A stretch of DNA of 64,000 bases from Marivivens donghaensis (lineage in GTDB: Bacteria > Pseudomonadota > Alphaproteobacteria > Rhodobacterales > Rhodobacteraceae): contig NZ_JAATOP010000003.1 of the NCBI RefSeq assembly GCF_011806565.1, forward strand, positions 186,001 to 250,000. Direction: 5' to 3'. Under the pieces are notes generated by a model that saw only the letters and a list, made by a program, of their open reading frames with translations, was not told where the DNA came from and made no database searches. Shown in pieces: positions 26,470-35,939 of this stretch. Within the stretch, counting starts at the first letter, position 1, and the number at the start of each line of letters is the position of its first letter. The position numbers were made by a program, and so were the translations under genes.

Positions 26470-28197
26470 TCAGAACATGATGTCGTCGAGGTCGTCACCG
26501 CCGCTCGCCTTGGGGGCGTCGCCGAAATCGTCAAACAGGCCGTCGTCGTCTTCCACGTGTGCAGGGCGCTCGGCACCCAGCACGTTGTCGTGGAGGACAC
26601 GTTCCGCTTCCATCGTGTAGCGCGACCGCAGGTTCGCCAGAACCGCGCCATCGGGCGATCCTTCGGCGGGAACCTCGGGGGTCGCCGGCAGCATCGCGCG
26701 GTAGATGTGAACGGGCTGTTCCACCGCGTCCAGATCGTTCAGCGCAGTGCGGAAGCTCGACAGGTTGGCGATGGTGTCCTCGATCCGCTCCGGCAGTTTC
26801 TTCGCCGTGATCGAGAACGCATCAGAGGTGGTCAGCACCACTTCGCCGATCTGGTTCATATGCGTACGCAGGTCAGTCGCATCGGTGAGGAACGTGCCGA
26901 GGCTCGACTCCAGACCCTTGATGTGGTCCTCGGTGACTGCGTGGATGCGGACGCGGGATTTCTCCAGAATGTCCTGAAGACGGTGGATGATCGCGTCGCT
27001 TTCGTCGGTCAGATCACGCAGCCACTGCGCCAGTTCGCGCAAGGCACGGCCATCTTCGCCCAGTTTGGCGCAGATGATGACCGCGTTGATCCCCGCAAGG
27101 CGGACCTCATGGGCGATTTTACGCAGAGTGGACTCGTGCTTGAGGATCACGTCGAGGCGTTTGTTGATCTTCTGCGCTTGGTCCGCCATCACCGCAAAGT
27201 GCTTGCGGCTCGCGTCGAGGCTTGTGTTCAGGTCGTTCTCGTCATGGTCGATTTCCCAGACCGAGCGCTGGCCGAAGGCCGAAACGGCAGCGGCCTGAAG
27301 CGCCTGATGCGCGCTGTCGCCCACACCTTCGAGCGACTGGATCGCCACGTCGACTTCGGCAATCGCGTCTTCGCGGGCACCTTCGGTAAGGGCAATCGAC
27401 ACGTCGACGAGCGTTGCGCTGAAGTCGGGCTTGGCACCCGTGCAGTAGCTCAGGGTCTGTTCGACACGCTCGAAACGCTGGCGGGTGGAGTCGCCGATCT
27501 GCATCGCGATGATGATGCGCGACACTTCGGACGAAATCTGGCCCATCTGCGTGGACAGCTCCAGCGAGGCGCTCATCAGCGCGTCCTGACTGTTCCGCAT
27601 CCGCTGCGAGATCGTGGCATATCCGGTGATCGCAGGGATCACGTTGCGGCGCAGGTCGAGCAACATGTCCTTCTGTTCGTATTCCATCTTGGACACGTCG
27701 AAGATGGCCGAGGACATGGCGTCATTGATCTCGCCAAGGATCTCTTCGGCCTCGCTCGACATGGTGCCGAGCCGTTCGATGAACGCCGTCACCTGCGGGC
27801 GGGGCGGGACGAGGCCGTTGCCCTGAATGCGCGCGTTGATCGAGATATTCGCCATGGTGCGCACAACGCGGTCAAGTTCGCGCACCTCGGTGAGGATCGC
27901 GCGGATCGCATCGCGCAGACCGTCGGACGCCACGCCAAAGCCGTCGATGTCGCTGCGCAGGTTGCTCAGTTCGGTGTTGACGGTGTCGATCGACTGGCCC
28001 AGCGCCTCGCTATCGCCGAGCGTCTTTTCCAGCGTGCGGAATTCTTCGGACAGGTTCTGCAATTGGTCCAGAGACGCTTCGAGACCCGTACCAGCGGCGT
28101 CGAAAATGCGCTCGGTCTCACCGCGCAGCGCGGCGATGCCGATCCGGAAATTTTCTGCCGGTGTATTCGTGTTGGATTGGCGCAGAACCTGGTTCAT
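26470..28197 (-). CDS. soluble chemoreceptor-like coiled-coil protein of the che operon
   Basis: 575 residues, almost entirely helical, with no membrane segment or signal peptide. One stretch (IAHEVRLAGINAVIICAKLG, then EDGRALRELAQWLRDLTDES) aligns position by position with the receptor hairpin core [20 protein letters not shown]...[18 protein letters not shown], but key contact residues differ. A second weaker copy occurs earlier (TMANISINARIQGNG). The C-terminus is an acidic tail (EDDDGLFDDFGD). It is the last gene of the che operon, 5 bases after cheB, with ribosome site GGAGGATAA. It may be a receptor-like scaffold or a CheA/CheW-binding modulator; the function is inferred. Confidence 0.6.
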   Translation of the reverse strand: MNQVLRQSNTNTPAENFRIGIAALRGETERIFDAAGTGLEASLDQLQNLSEEFRTLEKTLGDSEALGQSIDTVNTELSNLRSDIDGFGVASDGLRDAIRAILTEVRELDRVVRTMANISINARIQGNGLVPPRPQVTAFIERLGTMSSEAEEILGEINDAMSSAIFDVSKMEYEQKDMLLDLRRNVIPAITGYATISQRMRNSQDALMSASLELSTQMGQISSEVSRIIIAMQIGDSTRQRFERVEQTLSYCTGAKPDFSATLVDVSIALTEGAREDAIAEVDVAIQSLEGVGDSAHQALQAAAVSAFGQRSVWEIDHDENDLNTSLDASRKHFAVMADQAQKINKRLDVILKHESTLRKIAHEVRLAGINAVIICAKLGEDGRALRELAQWLRDLTDESDAIIHRLQDILEKSRVRIHAVTEDHIKGLESSLGTFLTDATDLRTHMNQIGEVVLTTSDAFSITAKKLPERIEDTIANLSSFRTALNDLDAVEQPVHIYRAMLPATPEVPAEGSPDGAVLANLRSRYTMEAERVLHDNVLGAERPAHVEDDDGLFDDFGDAPKASGGDDLDDIMF

Positions 28198-28202
28198 GAC
28201 GA

Positions 28203-29315
28203 TTATCCTCCGCGGTGCATTCGCGCAAAGGCCATGATGGCCGTCGCGATGCGGTTAAGCGGCATGACTTGCTGGGCGTGACCACGCTCCACTGCCGCAC
28301 GGGGCATGCCGTAGACCACGCAGGACGCTTCATCCTGCGCGATAGTCCGGCCGCCGATCTGTTTGATTTCGCCAAGGCAGGTCGCACCGTCGTCGCCCAT
28401 GCCCGTCATGATGACGCCGAGCGTATTGGCACCGGCCTCTGCCGCGCCGGAACGGAACAGCACATCTGCGGACGGCTTGTGGCGGCTGACGGCAGAGCCT
28501 TCGATGACCTTGCAGCGATAGTTCTGACCGATGCGCTGGAGCGCGAGGTGACGGTCACCCGCCGCGATAATCGCATGACCCTGCTGGACGGGCATCCCGT
28601 CTGCGGCCTCGAACACGCGGATCTGGGAAAGACTGTCGAGGCGACGCGCAAAAGCGCTGGTGAAGCCCTTCGGCATATGCTGGACGATCACGATACCGGG
28701 CGCATCGGGGGGCAGGGCGCAGAGCACTTCGCGCAGCGCCTCGGTGCCGCCGGTGGACGCGCCGATGCAGACGATCGGCTCGGTGCGCGGGTGGGCTTTC
28801 TTGAAATTCGGCGGCGGCAGGATTTCGTCAGCCGTCAGCTTGGGCGACGGCGGAACCGGCGCAGCCGGGCCTGTACGGCGGCGCACGGCACGGCCGCGAC
28901 CACGCGACTGGGCCGCGCCGTAGACCGCATTGCAGATCGTCTCGGCCGCTTCGGCACGTTCCTGATCGTTTTTGGGGGCAGGCTTCAGGATCACGTCGAT
29001 CGCTCCCGCTTCCAGCGCCTCGACAGTACGGGCGGAGCCCTGATCGGTCAGCGACGAGCAGATGATGATCGGCAGCGGGCGCTGGACCATGATCTTGCGC
29101 AGGAAGGTCAGCCCATCCATTCCCGGCATTTCGAGATCGAGTAGAATAACGTCCGGCAACGCATCCTTCATCGTGCGCGCGGCGGTATAGGCATCCTGCG
29201 CTGCGGCCAGCACCTCGATCCCCGGATCGGTCTCCAAAAGGCGCTTGAGCATGACACGGGACGACGAGGAGTCGTCGACGATGAGAACTTTGATTTTATC
29301 GTTACCGAGAGACAT
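28203..29315 (-). CDS. cheB: chemotaxis response regulator and methylesterase CheB
   Basis: Removes methyl groups from receptor glutamates, the adaptation arm of chemotaxis. The receiver domain has D14/D15 and phospho-acceptor D60 (LLDLEMPGMDG). After a basic Pro-rich linker, the esterase domain has the catalytic triad S187 (GASTGGTEA), H213 (VQHMPKGF) and D309 (MTGMGDDG). 370 residues is normal. Its ATG overlaps the cheR stop (TAATG). Confidence 0.95.
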   Translation of the reverse strand: MSLGNDKIKVLIVDDSSSSRVMLKRLLETDPGIEVLAAAQDAYTAARTMKDALPDVILLDLEMPGMDGLTFLRKIMVQRPLPIIICSSLTDQGSARTVEALEAGAIDVILKPAPKNDQERAEAAETICNAVYGAAQSRGRGRAVRRRTGPAAPVPPSPKLTADEILPPPNFKKAHPRTEPIVCIGASTGGTEALREVLCALPPDAPGIVIVQHMPKGFTSAFARRLDSLSQIRVFEAADGMPVQQGHAIIAAGDRHLALQRIGQNYRCKVIEGSAVSRHKPSADVLFRSGAAEAGANTLGVIMTGMGDDGATCLGEIKQIGGRTIAQDEASCVVYGMPRAAVERGHAQQVMPLNRIATAIMAFARMHRGG

Positions 29316-30151
29316 TACAGAGCCTTCTTGAAGATAGTCGGTTGGACGTGTTCCAGTCCTTCGGATCGCACGACCATGCTCTCTGCGTGGCCGGTGATCA
29401 GATAGCCGCCGGGCGCGAGGTGGTCTTGCATACGGCGTACCACTGCGGATTTGTCGTCCGCATCGAAATAGATCAGCACGTTGCGCAGGAAGATCACGTT
29501 GATATCCCGATCCAGCGGGTAGGTCGGGTCCATCAGGTTCATGTGGCGGAACTTCACGCGGCGGCGGAGTTCGGGCACGACGCGAACCTTCGTGGCGACT
29601 TCAGGCGCGGTGCCGCGCATGAAATACTTGGACGACAGGTTGCGCGGGATCAGCTTGATCTGTTCGGCCTCGTAGATCGCCTGATTGGCGCGCTGGACCA
29701 TGCGGCGCGAAATGTCGGTACCGAGGATCGCCCACTCGAACTTGCGCCGGATCGCGGCCTCGTTCAGCACCATCGCGGCGGTGAACGCCTCCGCCCCTTC
29801 GGAGCTCGCGGCGCTCCAGACCTTGAACTTGCGGCGATCATTCGCCGTGCGGTCGAGGAATTCCTTCAGCGCGACATCCGTGAGGAAATCGAAGTGCTCG
29901 GCCTCGCGGAAAAAGCTGGTGGTATTCGTGGTCAGAAGGTCCAGAACGACCTTGATCTCTTCCTGACCGAGCTTGCCCTGCATGAGTTCCTGTAGGTAGG
30001 TCTCCGTATTGGGCAGACGTGCAAGCACCACACGGCGGCGCAGGCGCTGCTCGATCATGGCGACCTTGCCCTCAGGCAGTGAAATTCCGCTAAGTGACTT
30101 GAGCAATTCGCGGAATCTCTGGTTGGTCAGTGACTGGATAGCTTCGGCCAT
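29315..30151 (-). CDS. cheR: chemotaxis protein methyltransferase CheR
   Basis: SAM-dependent methyltransferase acting on receptor glutamates. The N-terminal helical domain (NQRFRELLKSLSGISLPEGK) is followed by a methyltransferase domain with FKVWSAASSEGAEAFTAAMV (SAM loop) and NVIFLRNVLIYFD. 278 residues matches the family. It lies between the first cheW and cheB with tight spacing. Confidence 0.94.
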   Translation of the reverse strand: MAEAIQSLTNQRFRELLKSLSGISLPEGKVAMIEQRLRRRVVLARLPNTETYLQELMQGKLGQEEIKVVLDLLTTNTTSFFREAEHFDFLTDVALKEFLDRTANDRRKFKVWSAASSEGAEAFTAAMVLNEAAIRRKFEWAILGTDISRRMVQRANQAIYEAEQIKLIPRNLSSKYFMRGTAPEVATKVRVVPELRRRVKFRHMNLMDPTYPLDRDINVIFLRNVLIYFDADDKSAVVRRMQDHLAPGGYLITGHAESMVVRSEGLEHVQPTIFKKAL

Positions 30152-30158
30152 TTATGGT

Positions 30159-30662
30159 TCACGCCGCAGATGAGCTGTCGGAAGCAGACACGTCTGCGTC
30201 CATTTTCAGCAGGGTACGCCCGGCTTGGGCAAACAGGTTATCGAGGTCGAGAACGCTGACGACTTCGCCATTGCGACGGCCGATGCCTTCGATCGAAGCA
30301 CCGTGCCATTGCAGCAGTTCGGCTTCGGACATGGGACGCAGTTCTCCGTCGTCGACTTGGCAAACCTCGATCACCTTGTCGGTGCGCAGACCGATGACGA
30401 GCTTGCGCCCGCCGTGGTCGATCAGCGTCACGAGGATGCGGGTCTGCGGCGTGTCTTCCAGAGCGGGCAGCTTCAGAAGCGTGCGCAGATCCACCACCGG
30501 AATGTTATCGCCGCGAAGGTCGATAACGCCCATCAGGTAGGCCGGTGCGCTGGGCATCGGCGAAATCGGACGGATGTCGAGAATTTCCTGCACCCGTTCG
30601 ACCGGGACCCCGAAGAGTCCACGGTCGACGGTGAAGGTCACTACTCCGGATGCGATAGACAT
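30159..30662 (-). CDS. cheW: chemotaxis adaptor CheW (downstream copy)
   Basis: 167-residue single CheW domain that links receptors to CheA. It contains GLFGVPVERVQEILDI at the start and MGVIDLRGDNIPVVDLR, the typical CheW core. It is transcribed between the receptor and cheR. A second, dissimilar CheW is encoded upstream at 32355-32846, so the two may serve different receptors or positions in the array. Confidence 0.92.
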   Translation of the reverse strand: MSIASGVVTFTVDRGLFGVPVERVQEILDIRPISPMPSAPAYLMGVIDLRGDNIPVVDLRTLLKLPALEDTPQTRILVTLIDHGGRKLVIGLRTDKVIEVCQVDDGELRPMSEAELLQWHGASIEGIGRRNGEVVSVLDLDNLFAQAGRTLLKMDADVSASDSSSAA

Positions 30663-30683
30663 TCGGTGTCCTCCAGTCAGGCG

Positions 30684-32342
30684 TTAGCCGCGTGCGAAGG
30701 CTTGGTCGAGGTTGTCGTCGCCACCTTCCAGATCGAAGTCGAAACCTGCGCTATCGTCGTGGCGCTGCGCGGGGGAGTGACCCTTGTTCGCCGGAGCGGC
30801 ATTGCGCGGCTGGCTGCGACGCGGAGCGGCGACGTTCGAGGCGCCATCGACCTTGAAGAAGCTCACGGTCTCCGACAGTTCTGCCGACAGGTCGGCCAGT
30901 TCGGTCGCGCTGGACGACAGCTGTTCCGACGCAGAGGTGTTTTCCTGCGTGACGCGGTCGAGCTGGTTGATTGACATGCTGATCTGCGAGGAGCCGGTGG
31001 CCAGTTCGCGCGACGCAACGGTGATCTCGGTGACGAGCTGCGAGGTGCGTTCGATATCGGGAACCAGTGCCTGCAACATGTCGCCTGCGCTGGCTGCGGT
31101 CGTGACGGTCGAAGCCGACAGCGACGAGATTTCCGCAGCGGCGGTCTGGCTGCGCTCTGCAAGCTTGCGCACTTCGGCAGCCACAACCGCGAAGCCGCGA
31201 CCATGTTCACCTGCACGGGCTGCTTCCACAGCGGCGTTCAGGGCGAGAAGGTCGGTCTGTCGCGCGATTTCCTGAACGATCATGATACGCTCTGCGATGG
31301 TCTGCATCGCGTTGACGGCGTCCGATACGGCCTTGCCCGAAGCGCGGGCGTCTTCTGCCGACTTGGTCGCCATCTTTTCGGTGGTCTGCGCGTTCTCCGA
31401 CGACTGCTTGATGTTCGCAGCCATCTCTTCGACAGCAGCCGAAGCTTCTTCGGTCGACGAAGCCTGCTCGGTTGCACCCTGCGAAAGCTGCTCCGAGGTC
31501 GCGGCCATCTGGTTCGCACCGTTTGACACGTTGCGCACCGAAACCGAAACTTCGTTTACGATGTTACGCAGGTTGGTGACCATTTCGTTCATCGCGTTCT
31601 GAAGCTGTGCGATTTCGTCCGAACCCTTCACGTCGAGCGTGCTGCGCAGGTCGCCGTTGGCGATCTTGTTGGCAGCCTTGGCGCTCATTGCAAGGCGGCG
31701 CGACAGGCCCATAACGATGATCGTCGAGGAGATGATACCGACCGCAAGCGCGGCAGCAACCAGAATGATAAGGTTCATGCGGTTGGTTTCGAACATGGCG
31801 TGGTTGGCGGCAACATCGGCTTCGATTTTGCCGTGGATGGTTTCGTGCAGTTCGTAGAGCTTGTCTTCGACTGCCATGTTCGTCGTAGCGAGAGCGTCAT
31901 GATACAGCGTGTTCGCCATATCGCCCTGACCCGAAAGTTCAAAGCTGATCACGCGGCGCGCGACGTTTCCGGCTTCGGCGCGAAGCTCCGCAACTTCCTC
32001 GACAAGCGGCAGAACGCCCTCGATGTGGCTGTTGCGCATTTGCTCGATGATGGCATCACCTTCGGCCTCGTGCTTCAACATCTCGTCCTGAAGGTTCGGG
32101 ATGTGGTTCGCAGGCGCGCCCGGCAGGCCGATCAGAATGCGCGAAACAGTATACGCTTCGAGAAGCTGCGCCGCGTGCAGTTCTTCGACCATGAGAAGTT
32201 CGGGAAGCTCGACATCGACGACACCCGAGAAACTTTCGTTGGTCTTGGTGAGGTTGTTGATCGCCATCCACGAGGAGAAGGCGAATAGGGCGAACACAAA
32301 GGCAAATGTCGCCGCGAGTTTGGCTTTGATTGTAAGGCGCAT
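30684..32342 (-). CDS. methyl-accepting chemotaxis protein, four-helix-bundle sensor
   Basis: 552 residues. TM1 is near residues 8-28, a ~160-residue helical periplasmic sensor follows, then TM2 ([20 protein letters not shown]), HAMP, and a signalling domain with hairpin core [20 protein letters not shown]. It ends with an acidic tail ([18 protein letters not shown]). It is embedded between the two cheW genes and is the operon's own receptor. The ligand is unknown. Confidence 0.93.
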   Translation of the reverse strand: MRLTIKAKLAATFAFVFALFAFSSWMAINNLTKTNESFSGVVDVELPELLMVEELHAAQLLEAYTVSRILIGLPGAPANHIPNLQDEMLKHEAEGDAIIEQMRNSHIEGVLPLVEEVAELRAEAGNVARRVISFELSGQGDMANTLYHDALATTNMAVEDKLYELHETIHGKIEADVAANHAMFETNRMNLIILVAAALAVGIISSTIIVMGLSRRLAMSAKAANKIANGDLRSTLDVKGSDEIAQLQNAMNEMVTNLRNIVNEVSVSVRNVSNGANQMAATSEQLSQGATEQASSTEEASAAVEEMAANIKQSSENAQTTEKMATKSAEDARASGKAVSDAVNAMQTIAERIMIVQEIARQTDLLALNAAVEAARAGEHGRGFAVVAAEVRKLAERSQTAAAEISSLSASTVTTAASAGDMLQALVPDIERTSQLVTEITVASRELATGSSQISMSINQLDRVTQENTSASEQLSSSATELADLSAELSETVSFFKVDGASNVAAPRRSQPRNAAPANKGHSPAQRHDDSAGFDFDLEGGDDNLDQAFARG

Positions 32343-32354
32343 GGCTTGTCCTCT

Positions 32355-32846
32355 TTAGGCAGCAGCGGCGCGCTGCGCCATTGCGGTACAAATGGTGGAA
32401 AGATCAGGCATCAGGACGAAAGACTCGTCGTTACCCTTGAAGAGACCGGTAACAAAGTCGGCCGGCCACATGCTGTTCGACGGCAGTGGCTCGATCGACG
32501 ACTTGGGGATCATCGCAACCTCGTGGACGATGTCGGACATGATCGCGACGGTCGCCGGCTCTCCTGCAAGCAGCAGTTCGAGCACAAGGAAACGACGGGC
32601 ATCTTCGGGACGGTCGGCGGGGCCTTTGTCCGTGATACCCAGCGGCAGGCGCAGATCGGCCAACGGCAGAACCTGCCCGCGCACATTCAGAACCCAAGGG
32701 GCGAATTTTCCCGCACCCGGAACACGGGTCATAGGCAGCGGGTCCATAATCTCGCGCAGGTCGGTCGCCGGAATGGCGAGCTTCTGATGCCCGATGGAAA
32801 ACGTGATCACCGTGATGGTGGCGTTCTTGTTGGTTTCAGCGCTCAT
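32355..32846 (-). CDS. cheW: chemotaxis adaptor CheW (upstream copy)
   Basis: 163 residues with the CheW fold: VITFSIGHQKLAIPATDLRE and WVLNVRGQVLPLADLRLPLG. Its start overlaps the cheA stop by 4 bases. It differs clearly from the downstream CheW, so the two are not a recent duplication. Confidence 0.92.
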   Translation of the reverse strand: MSAETNKNATITVITFSIGHQKLAIPATDLREIMDPLPMTRVPGAGKFAPWVLNVRGQVLPLADLRLPLGITDKGPADRPEDARRFLVLELLLAGEPATVAIMSDIVHEVAMIPKSSIEPLPSNSMWPADFVTGLFKGNDESFVLMPDLSTICTAMAQRAAAA

Positions 32847-34951
32847 GCAGCAGCCTCCTTTGAGCTGTCGACCAGCGGACCGGCCTGTGCGAGCAGTTGC
32901 GGCACGTCGATGATCAGCGACACCGTGCCATCACCGAGGATGGTGGCGCCCGAAATCGACCGTGCACTGTGCTGGAGTTTGGAAACCTGTTTGATCACCG
33001 TCTGGTTGGTGCCGATGATGTGGTCGACGACGATGCCGATCCGGCTCTCGCCCGCTTCGACAACGACGACGTTCTGTTCCGTGGGCGCATCGCCCGTGCA
33101 TTCGAAGATGGTGCGCAGACGGATGAACGGCACGAAATGACCACGGATATCGAGGTAATCGCCCGTCCGGCTCGCCAGCGTCTTTTCGGGCGGCAGTTCA
33201 AAGATTTCCTTCACCGCCGACATCGGCAGGGTGTAGCGCTCGTCGTCCACTTCGATCAGCAGACCGTCGATGATCGCCAGCGTCAGCGGCAGGCGCAGGG
33301 TCACCGTGGTGCCTTCGCCCAGCTTGGACGCGACTTCGATATTGCCGCGCAGCCCTTCGATGGTCCGGCGCACGACGTCCATGCCGACGCCGCGACCCGA
33401 AAGCTCGGTCACCGTTTCGGCGGTCGAGAAACCCGGCTCGAAGATCAGCATGAAGATCTGGCTGTCAGTCAGCACCATGTCCGAGTTGATCAGCCCGCGC
33501 TCGATAGCCTTATGGCGGATCACGTCGGGGTTCATGCCGCGGCCGTCGTCCTTGACGCGGATCAGCACTTCGCCGCCCGCGTGGACAGCGGACAGCTCGA
33601 CCTTGCCGATCATCGGCTTGCCAGTCGTTTCGCGCTGTTCCTGTGTTTCCATGCCGTGATCGATGGCGTTGCGCAGGATGTGCACCAGCGGATCGGCCAG
33701 CTTTTCGATGACGGTCTTGTCGAGCTCGGTTTCCTCGCCGTGAACCTCGAATTCGACGGGTTTGTTCAGATCGTCCGACAGACCCATAATCAGGCGGCGG
33801 CAACGGGCCACGAGCGTGCGCATCGGCACCATCCGCATGGTCATTGTCGCATCGCGCAGACGGGCCGCAAGACGGGCGACTTCTTCGGCGGTGGCGATGA
33901 TCGCCGCATCACGGCTCTGGCGGGCCAGTTCGGTGAGGCGGGCCTCGACGGTGACAAGCTCACCGACCGAGTCCATCAGCGTATCGAGGCGCGCTGCGGG
34001 AACGCGGACCGACGCCGCAGGTTCGGCGGAGGCATCGGGCTTGGCAGCGGGTGCCTTGGCGGGCGGTTTCGGTGCGGCGGGCGCGGGCGCGGGGGCGGGG
34101 GCAGCCTTGGGCGCTTCGGCGACCGGTTCTTCCGCAGGCTCTTCGGGCGCAAAGAAACCGACGCCCTGTTCCTCGCCATTCTCGGCGGCAAGCTCGCCAA
34201 GATCGAGGTCAAAGCCGCCCTCGGCAGGCGCGTCTTCTTCAAGGCTCCAGTCCGCCTCGGCGAACATGAACACCTCGTCGATGTCCTCGCGGCTGATGCC
34301 ATCGGGGAAATACATCGACCAGCCGACATAGCAGACATCAATGTCGAGGTCCGACAGACCCGGAACACGCGAGATATCGGCCTTCAGGTCCGTGCCGCCC
34401 AGATCGCGCAGCTCGCCCAGAACGACCGACGGAATGGCACCAAGGCCCAGCGCGTCGTCCGTCAGGGTGAAACGCAGGGTGGCACCGGCGGTCTCGGGTT
34501 CCGGCTCGGGCAGGGGCTCGCCGAAATCGAGGTCGAGCGGTTCTTCAGCGGCAGGCGCGGGCGGGGCATCGCCCGCATCGCCCGCATCGGCGGTCATCGC
34601 GGTCAGCGCCGCAAGGATCTCCTCCCGCACACCGTCCGGATCGTCCGTACCTTCGACAAGGCCGGGGATCTCGTCACGAGCCGCGAGGCCGAGCTTGATC
34701 AGTTCGTTCGTCACTTTGACCTGACCCGAGCGGACCTTGTCGAAAGCGGTTTCAAAGTCGTGGATAAAAGCCGCGAGGTCGACAAATCCAAACATCGCGC
34801 CGCTACCTTTGATGGTATGCAGATCGCGGAACACCTGATTGACCAGCCCCTCGTCATCGGGACTGACCTGCAAGTCGATGAGACCCCTTTCGAGGCTCTC
34901 GAGCAGCTCTCTCAGCTCTTCGTGGAAAATTTCGACCATTTCGTCGGACAT
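32843..34951 (-). CDS. cheA: chemotaxis histidine kinase CheA
   Basis: Central kinase that passes phosphate to CheY and CheB. 702 residues. The N-terminal HPt domain has the phospho-His H45 in FRDLHTIKGSGAMFGF. An acidic central region and an Ala/Pro-rich linker (residues ~265-305) follow. Next are the dimerisation domain (RLDTLMDSVGELVTVEARL), the ATPase domain (NAIDHGMET, RVKDDGRGMNP, GRGVGMDVVRR) and a C-terminal CheW-like regulatory domain. It overlaps cheW, and its ATG overlaps the cheY stop (TGATG). Confidence 0.96.
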   Translation of the reverse strand: MSDEMVEIFHEELRELLESLERGLIDLQVSPDDEGLVNQVFRDLHTIKGSGAMFGFVDLAAFIHDFETAFDKVRSGQVKVTNELIKLGLAARDEIPGLVEGTDDPDGVREEILAALTAMTADAGDAGDAPPAPAAEEPLDLDFGEPLPEPEPETAGATLRFTLTDDALGLGAIPSVVLGELRDLGGTDLKADISRVPGLSDLDIDVCYVGWSMYFPDGISREDIDEVFMFAEADWSLEEDAPAEGGFDLDLGELAAENGEEQGVGFFAPEEPAEEPVAEAPKAAPAPAPAPAAPKPPAKAPAAKPDASAEPAASVRVPAARLDTLMDSVGELVTVEARLTELARQSRDAAIIATAEEVARLAARLRDATMTMRMVPMRTLVARCRRLIMGLSDDLNKPVEFEVHGEETELDKTVIEKLADPLVHILRNAIDHGMETQEQRETTGKPMIGKVELSAVHAGGEVLIRVKDDGRGMNPDVIRHKAIERGLINSDMVLTDSQIFMLIFEPGFSTAETVTELSGRGVGMDVVRRTIEGLRGNIEVASKLGEGTTVTLRLPLTLAIIDGLLIEVDDERYTLPMSAVKEIFELPPEKTLASRTGDYLDIRGHFVPFIRLRTIFECTGDAPTEQNVVVVEAGESRIGIVVDHIIGTNQTVIKQVSKLQHSARSISGATILGDGTVSLIIDVPQLLAQAGPLVDSSKEAAA

Positions 34952-35316
34952 CAGCCAAGCACCTTCTTCATCACGGCAAGCAGCTTGTCCTGAGTGAACG
35001 GTTTGACCATCCAGCCCAGCGCACCCGCAGCGCGGGCCTGTTGCTTGAGGTTATCTGCGGAATCCGTGGACAGCACGACGATCGGCACACCTTTGCCGTT
35101 CGGATGCGCGCGCAGGGCGCGGATCATGCTGATGCCGTCCATGTTGGGCATGTTCTGGTCGGTAATGATGGCATCGACGCGGCTGGTGGTCGCCTTGGCA
35201 AAGCCGTCCTGACCGTCCACTGCTTCGAGCACATTATAGCCCGCCTCGCGAAGCGTCAGGGACACCATGCGCCGGATCGAGGGGCTGTCATCTACCGTCA
35301 GAATGGTTTTACTCAT
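34951..35316 (-). CDS. cheY: single-domain response regulator CheY
   Basis: 121 residues consisting only of a receiver domain: D9/D10 acidic pocket, phospho-acceptor D53 (IITDQNMPNMDG), T84 and K105 (WMVKPFT). It would bind the flagellar switch or act as a phosphate sink. It lies directly upstream of cheA. Confidence 0.93.
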   Translation of the reverse strand: MSKTILTVDDSPSIRRMVSLTLREAGYNVLEAVDGQDGFAKATTSRVDAIITDQNMPNMDGISMIRALRAHPNGKGVPIVVLSTDSADNLKQQARAAGALGWMVKPFTQDKLLAVMKKVLG

Positions 35317-35323
35317 AATATCC

Positions 35324-35626
35324 TCAGTGCTCGTTATTTTCTGCTACAGGTTCGGCGAGTGCGAGTTGCGCGCCCAGCGCGTGCAAGGACACGGCCTGCG
35401 CAACGGCGCTGTCTGCGCTTGCAAGAACCGTGAAAGTCCGCGCGCGTGCCGCCGCATCAAGCGAAGCGCTCACCATGACCTGAAGCGGTCCGAAGTCGAT
35501 CTTGGTCACTTCGGTTGCGTCGATCAGGCAGTCACCCTCGTCCACAGCCTCGATCAGAACCTCGAGGAGGTCGGAAGAATCCGCGTGGTTGAGGTCCCCT
35601 GTCAGGGCGATTTCGACGTTAGGCAT
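35324..35626 (-). CDS. STAS-domain protein, first gene of the che operon
   Basis: 100 residues resembling an anti-sigma-factor antagonist (STAS) domain: VEIALTGDLNHADSSDLLEV and CLIDATEVTKIDFGPLQVMV. The position normally holding the phosphorylatable Ser/Thr reads KIDFGPLQ, so regulation by phosphorylation is doubtful. ATG 35626 follows GGAGCAAGGT. Seven bases separate it from cheY. Similar STAS genes head che operons in several alphaproteobacteria; the role there is unclear. Confidence 0.8.
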   Translation of the reverse strand: MPNVEIALTGDLNHADSSDLLEVLIEAVDEGDCLIDATEVTKIDFGPLQVMVSASLDAAARARTFTVLASADSAVAQAVSLHALGAQLALAEPVAENNEH

Positions 35627-35939
35627 ACCTTGCTCCGATCTACCGTTATCGCGACAGCCTGCAGAACTGTCTGGTATGCCACGTCTAACGGTTGATCGAA
35701 GCAAACCTTTATGACGCCATCGGCTTGGGCGGTGTATCCTTTTGGACGGGCCGCCCGATCAATGGGTCAGTATTGGAGCTCTTCTCTGCAAATCCCTTGC
35801 CATTAACGAAAAGTTTCTGGGGCAAAGCGAAAGATTAATTCCCGTTAAAGTTGACAGTTGTCAATTGATTCAACTTTGAATAACCTTATCTTAAGACCGC
35901 CACGCATAGCCTGATCCCCGTCCAACGGAGGGTTTAGCT
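35627..35939. promoter_or_regulatory. divergent control region between che and polysaccharide genes
   Basis: A 313-base gene-free region between two divergent operons. It holds a perfect inverted repeat TTGACAGTTGTCAA at 35851-35864, nested in a wider AAAGTTGA...TCAACTTT arrangement (35847-35877). TTGACA at 35851 could also be a -35 element of the plus-strand operon. A regulator binding here could control surface polysaccharide and chemotaxis together, but this is inferred only from position. Confidence 0.5.

Noticed and set aside
26023-28281. 752-residue plus-strand frame opposite the che receptor-like gene
   Set aside because: Antisense shadow; it would also cross the kinase start and has the typical Arg/His/Val bias.
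32897-34993. 698-residue plus-strand frame opposite cheA
   Set aside because: Antisense shadow of a gene with all CheA domains.
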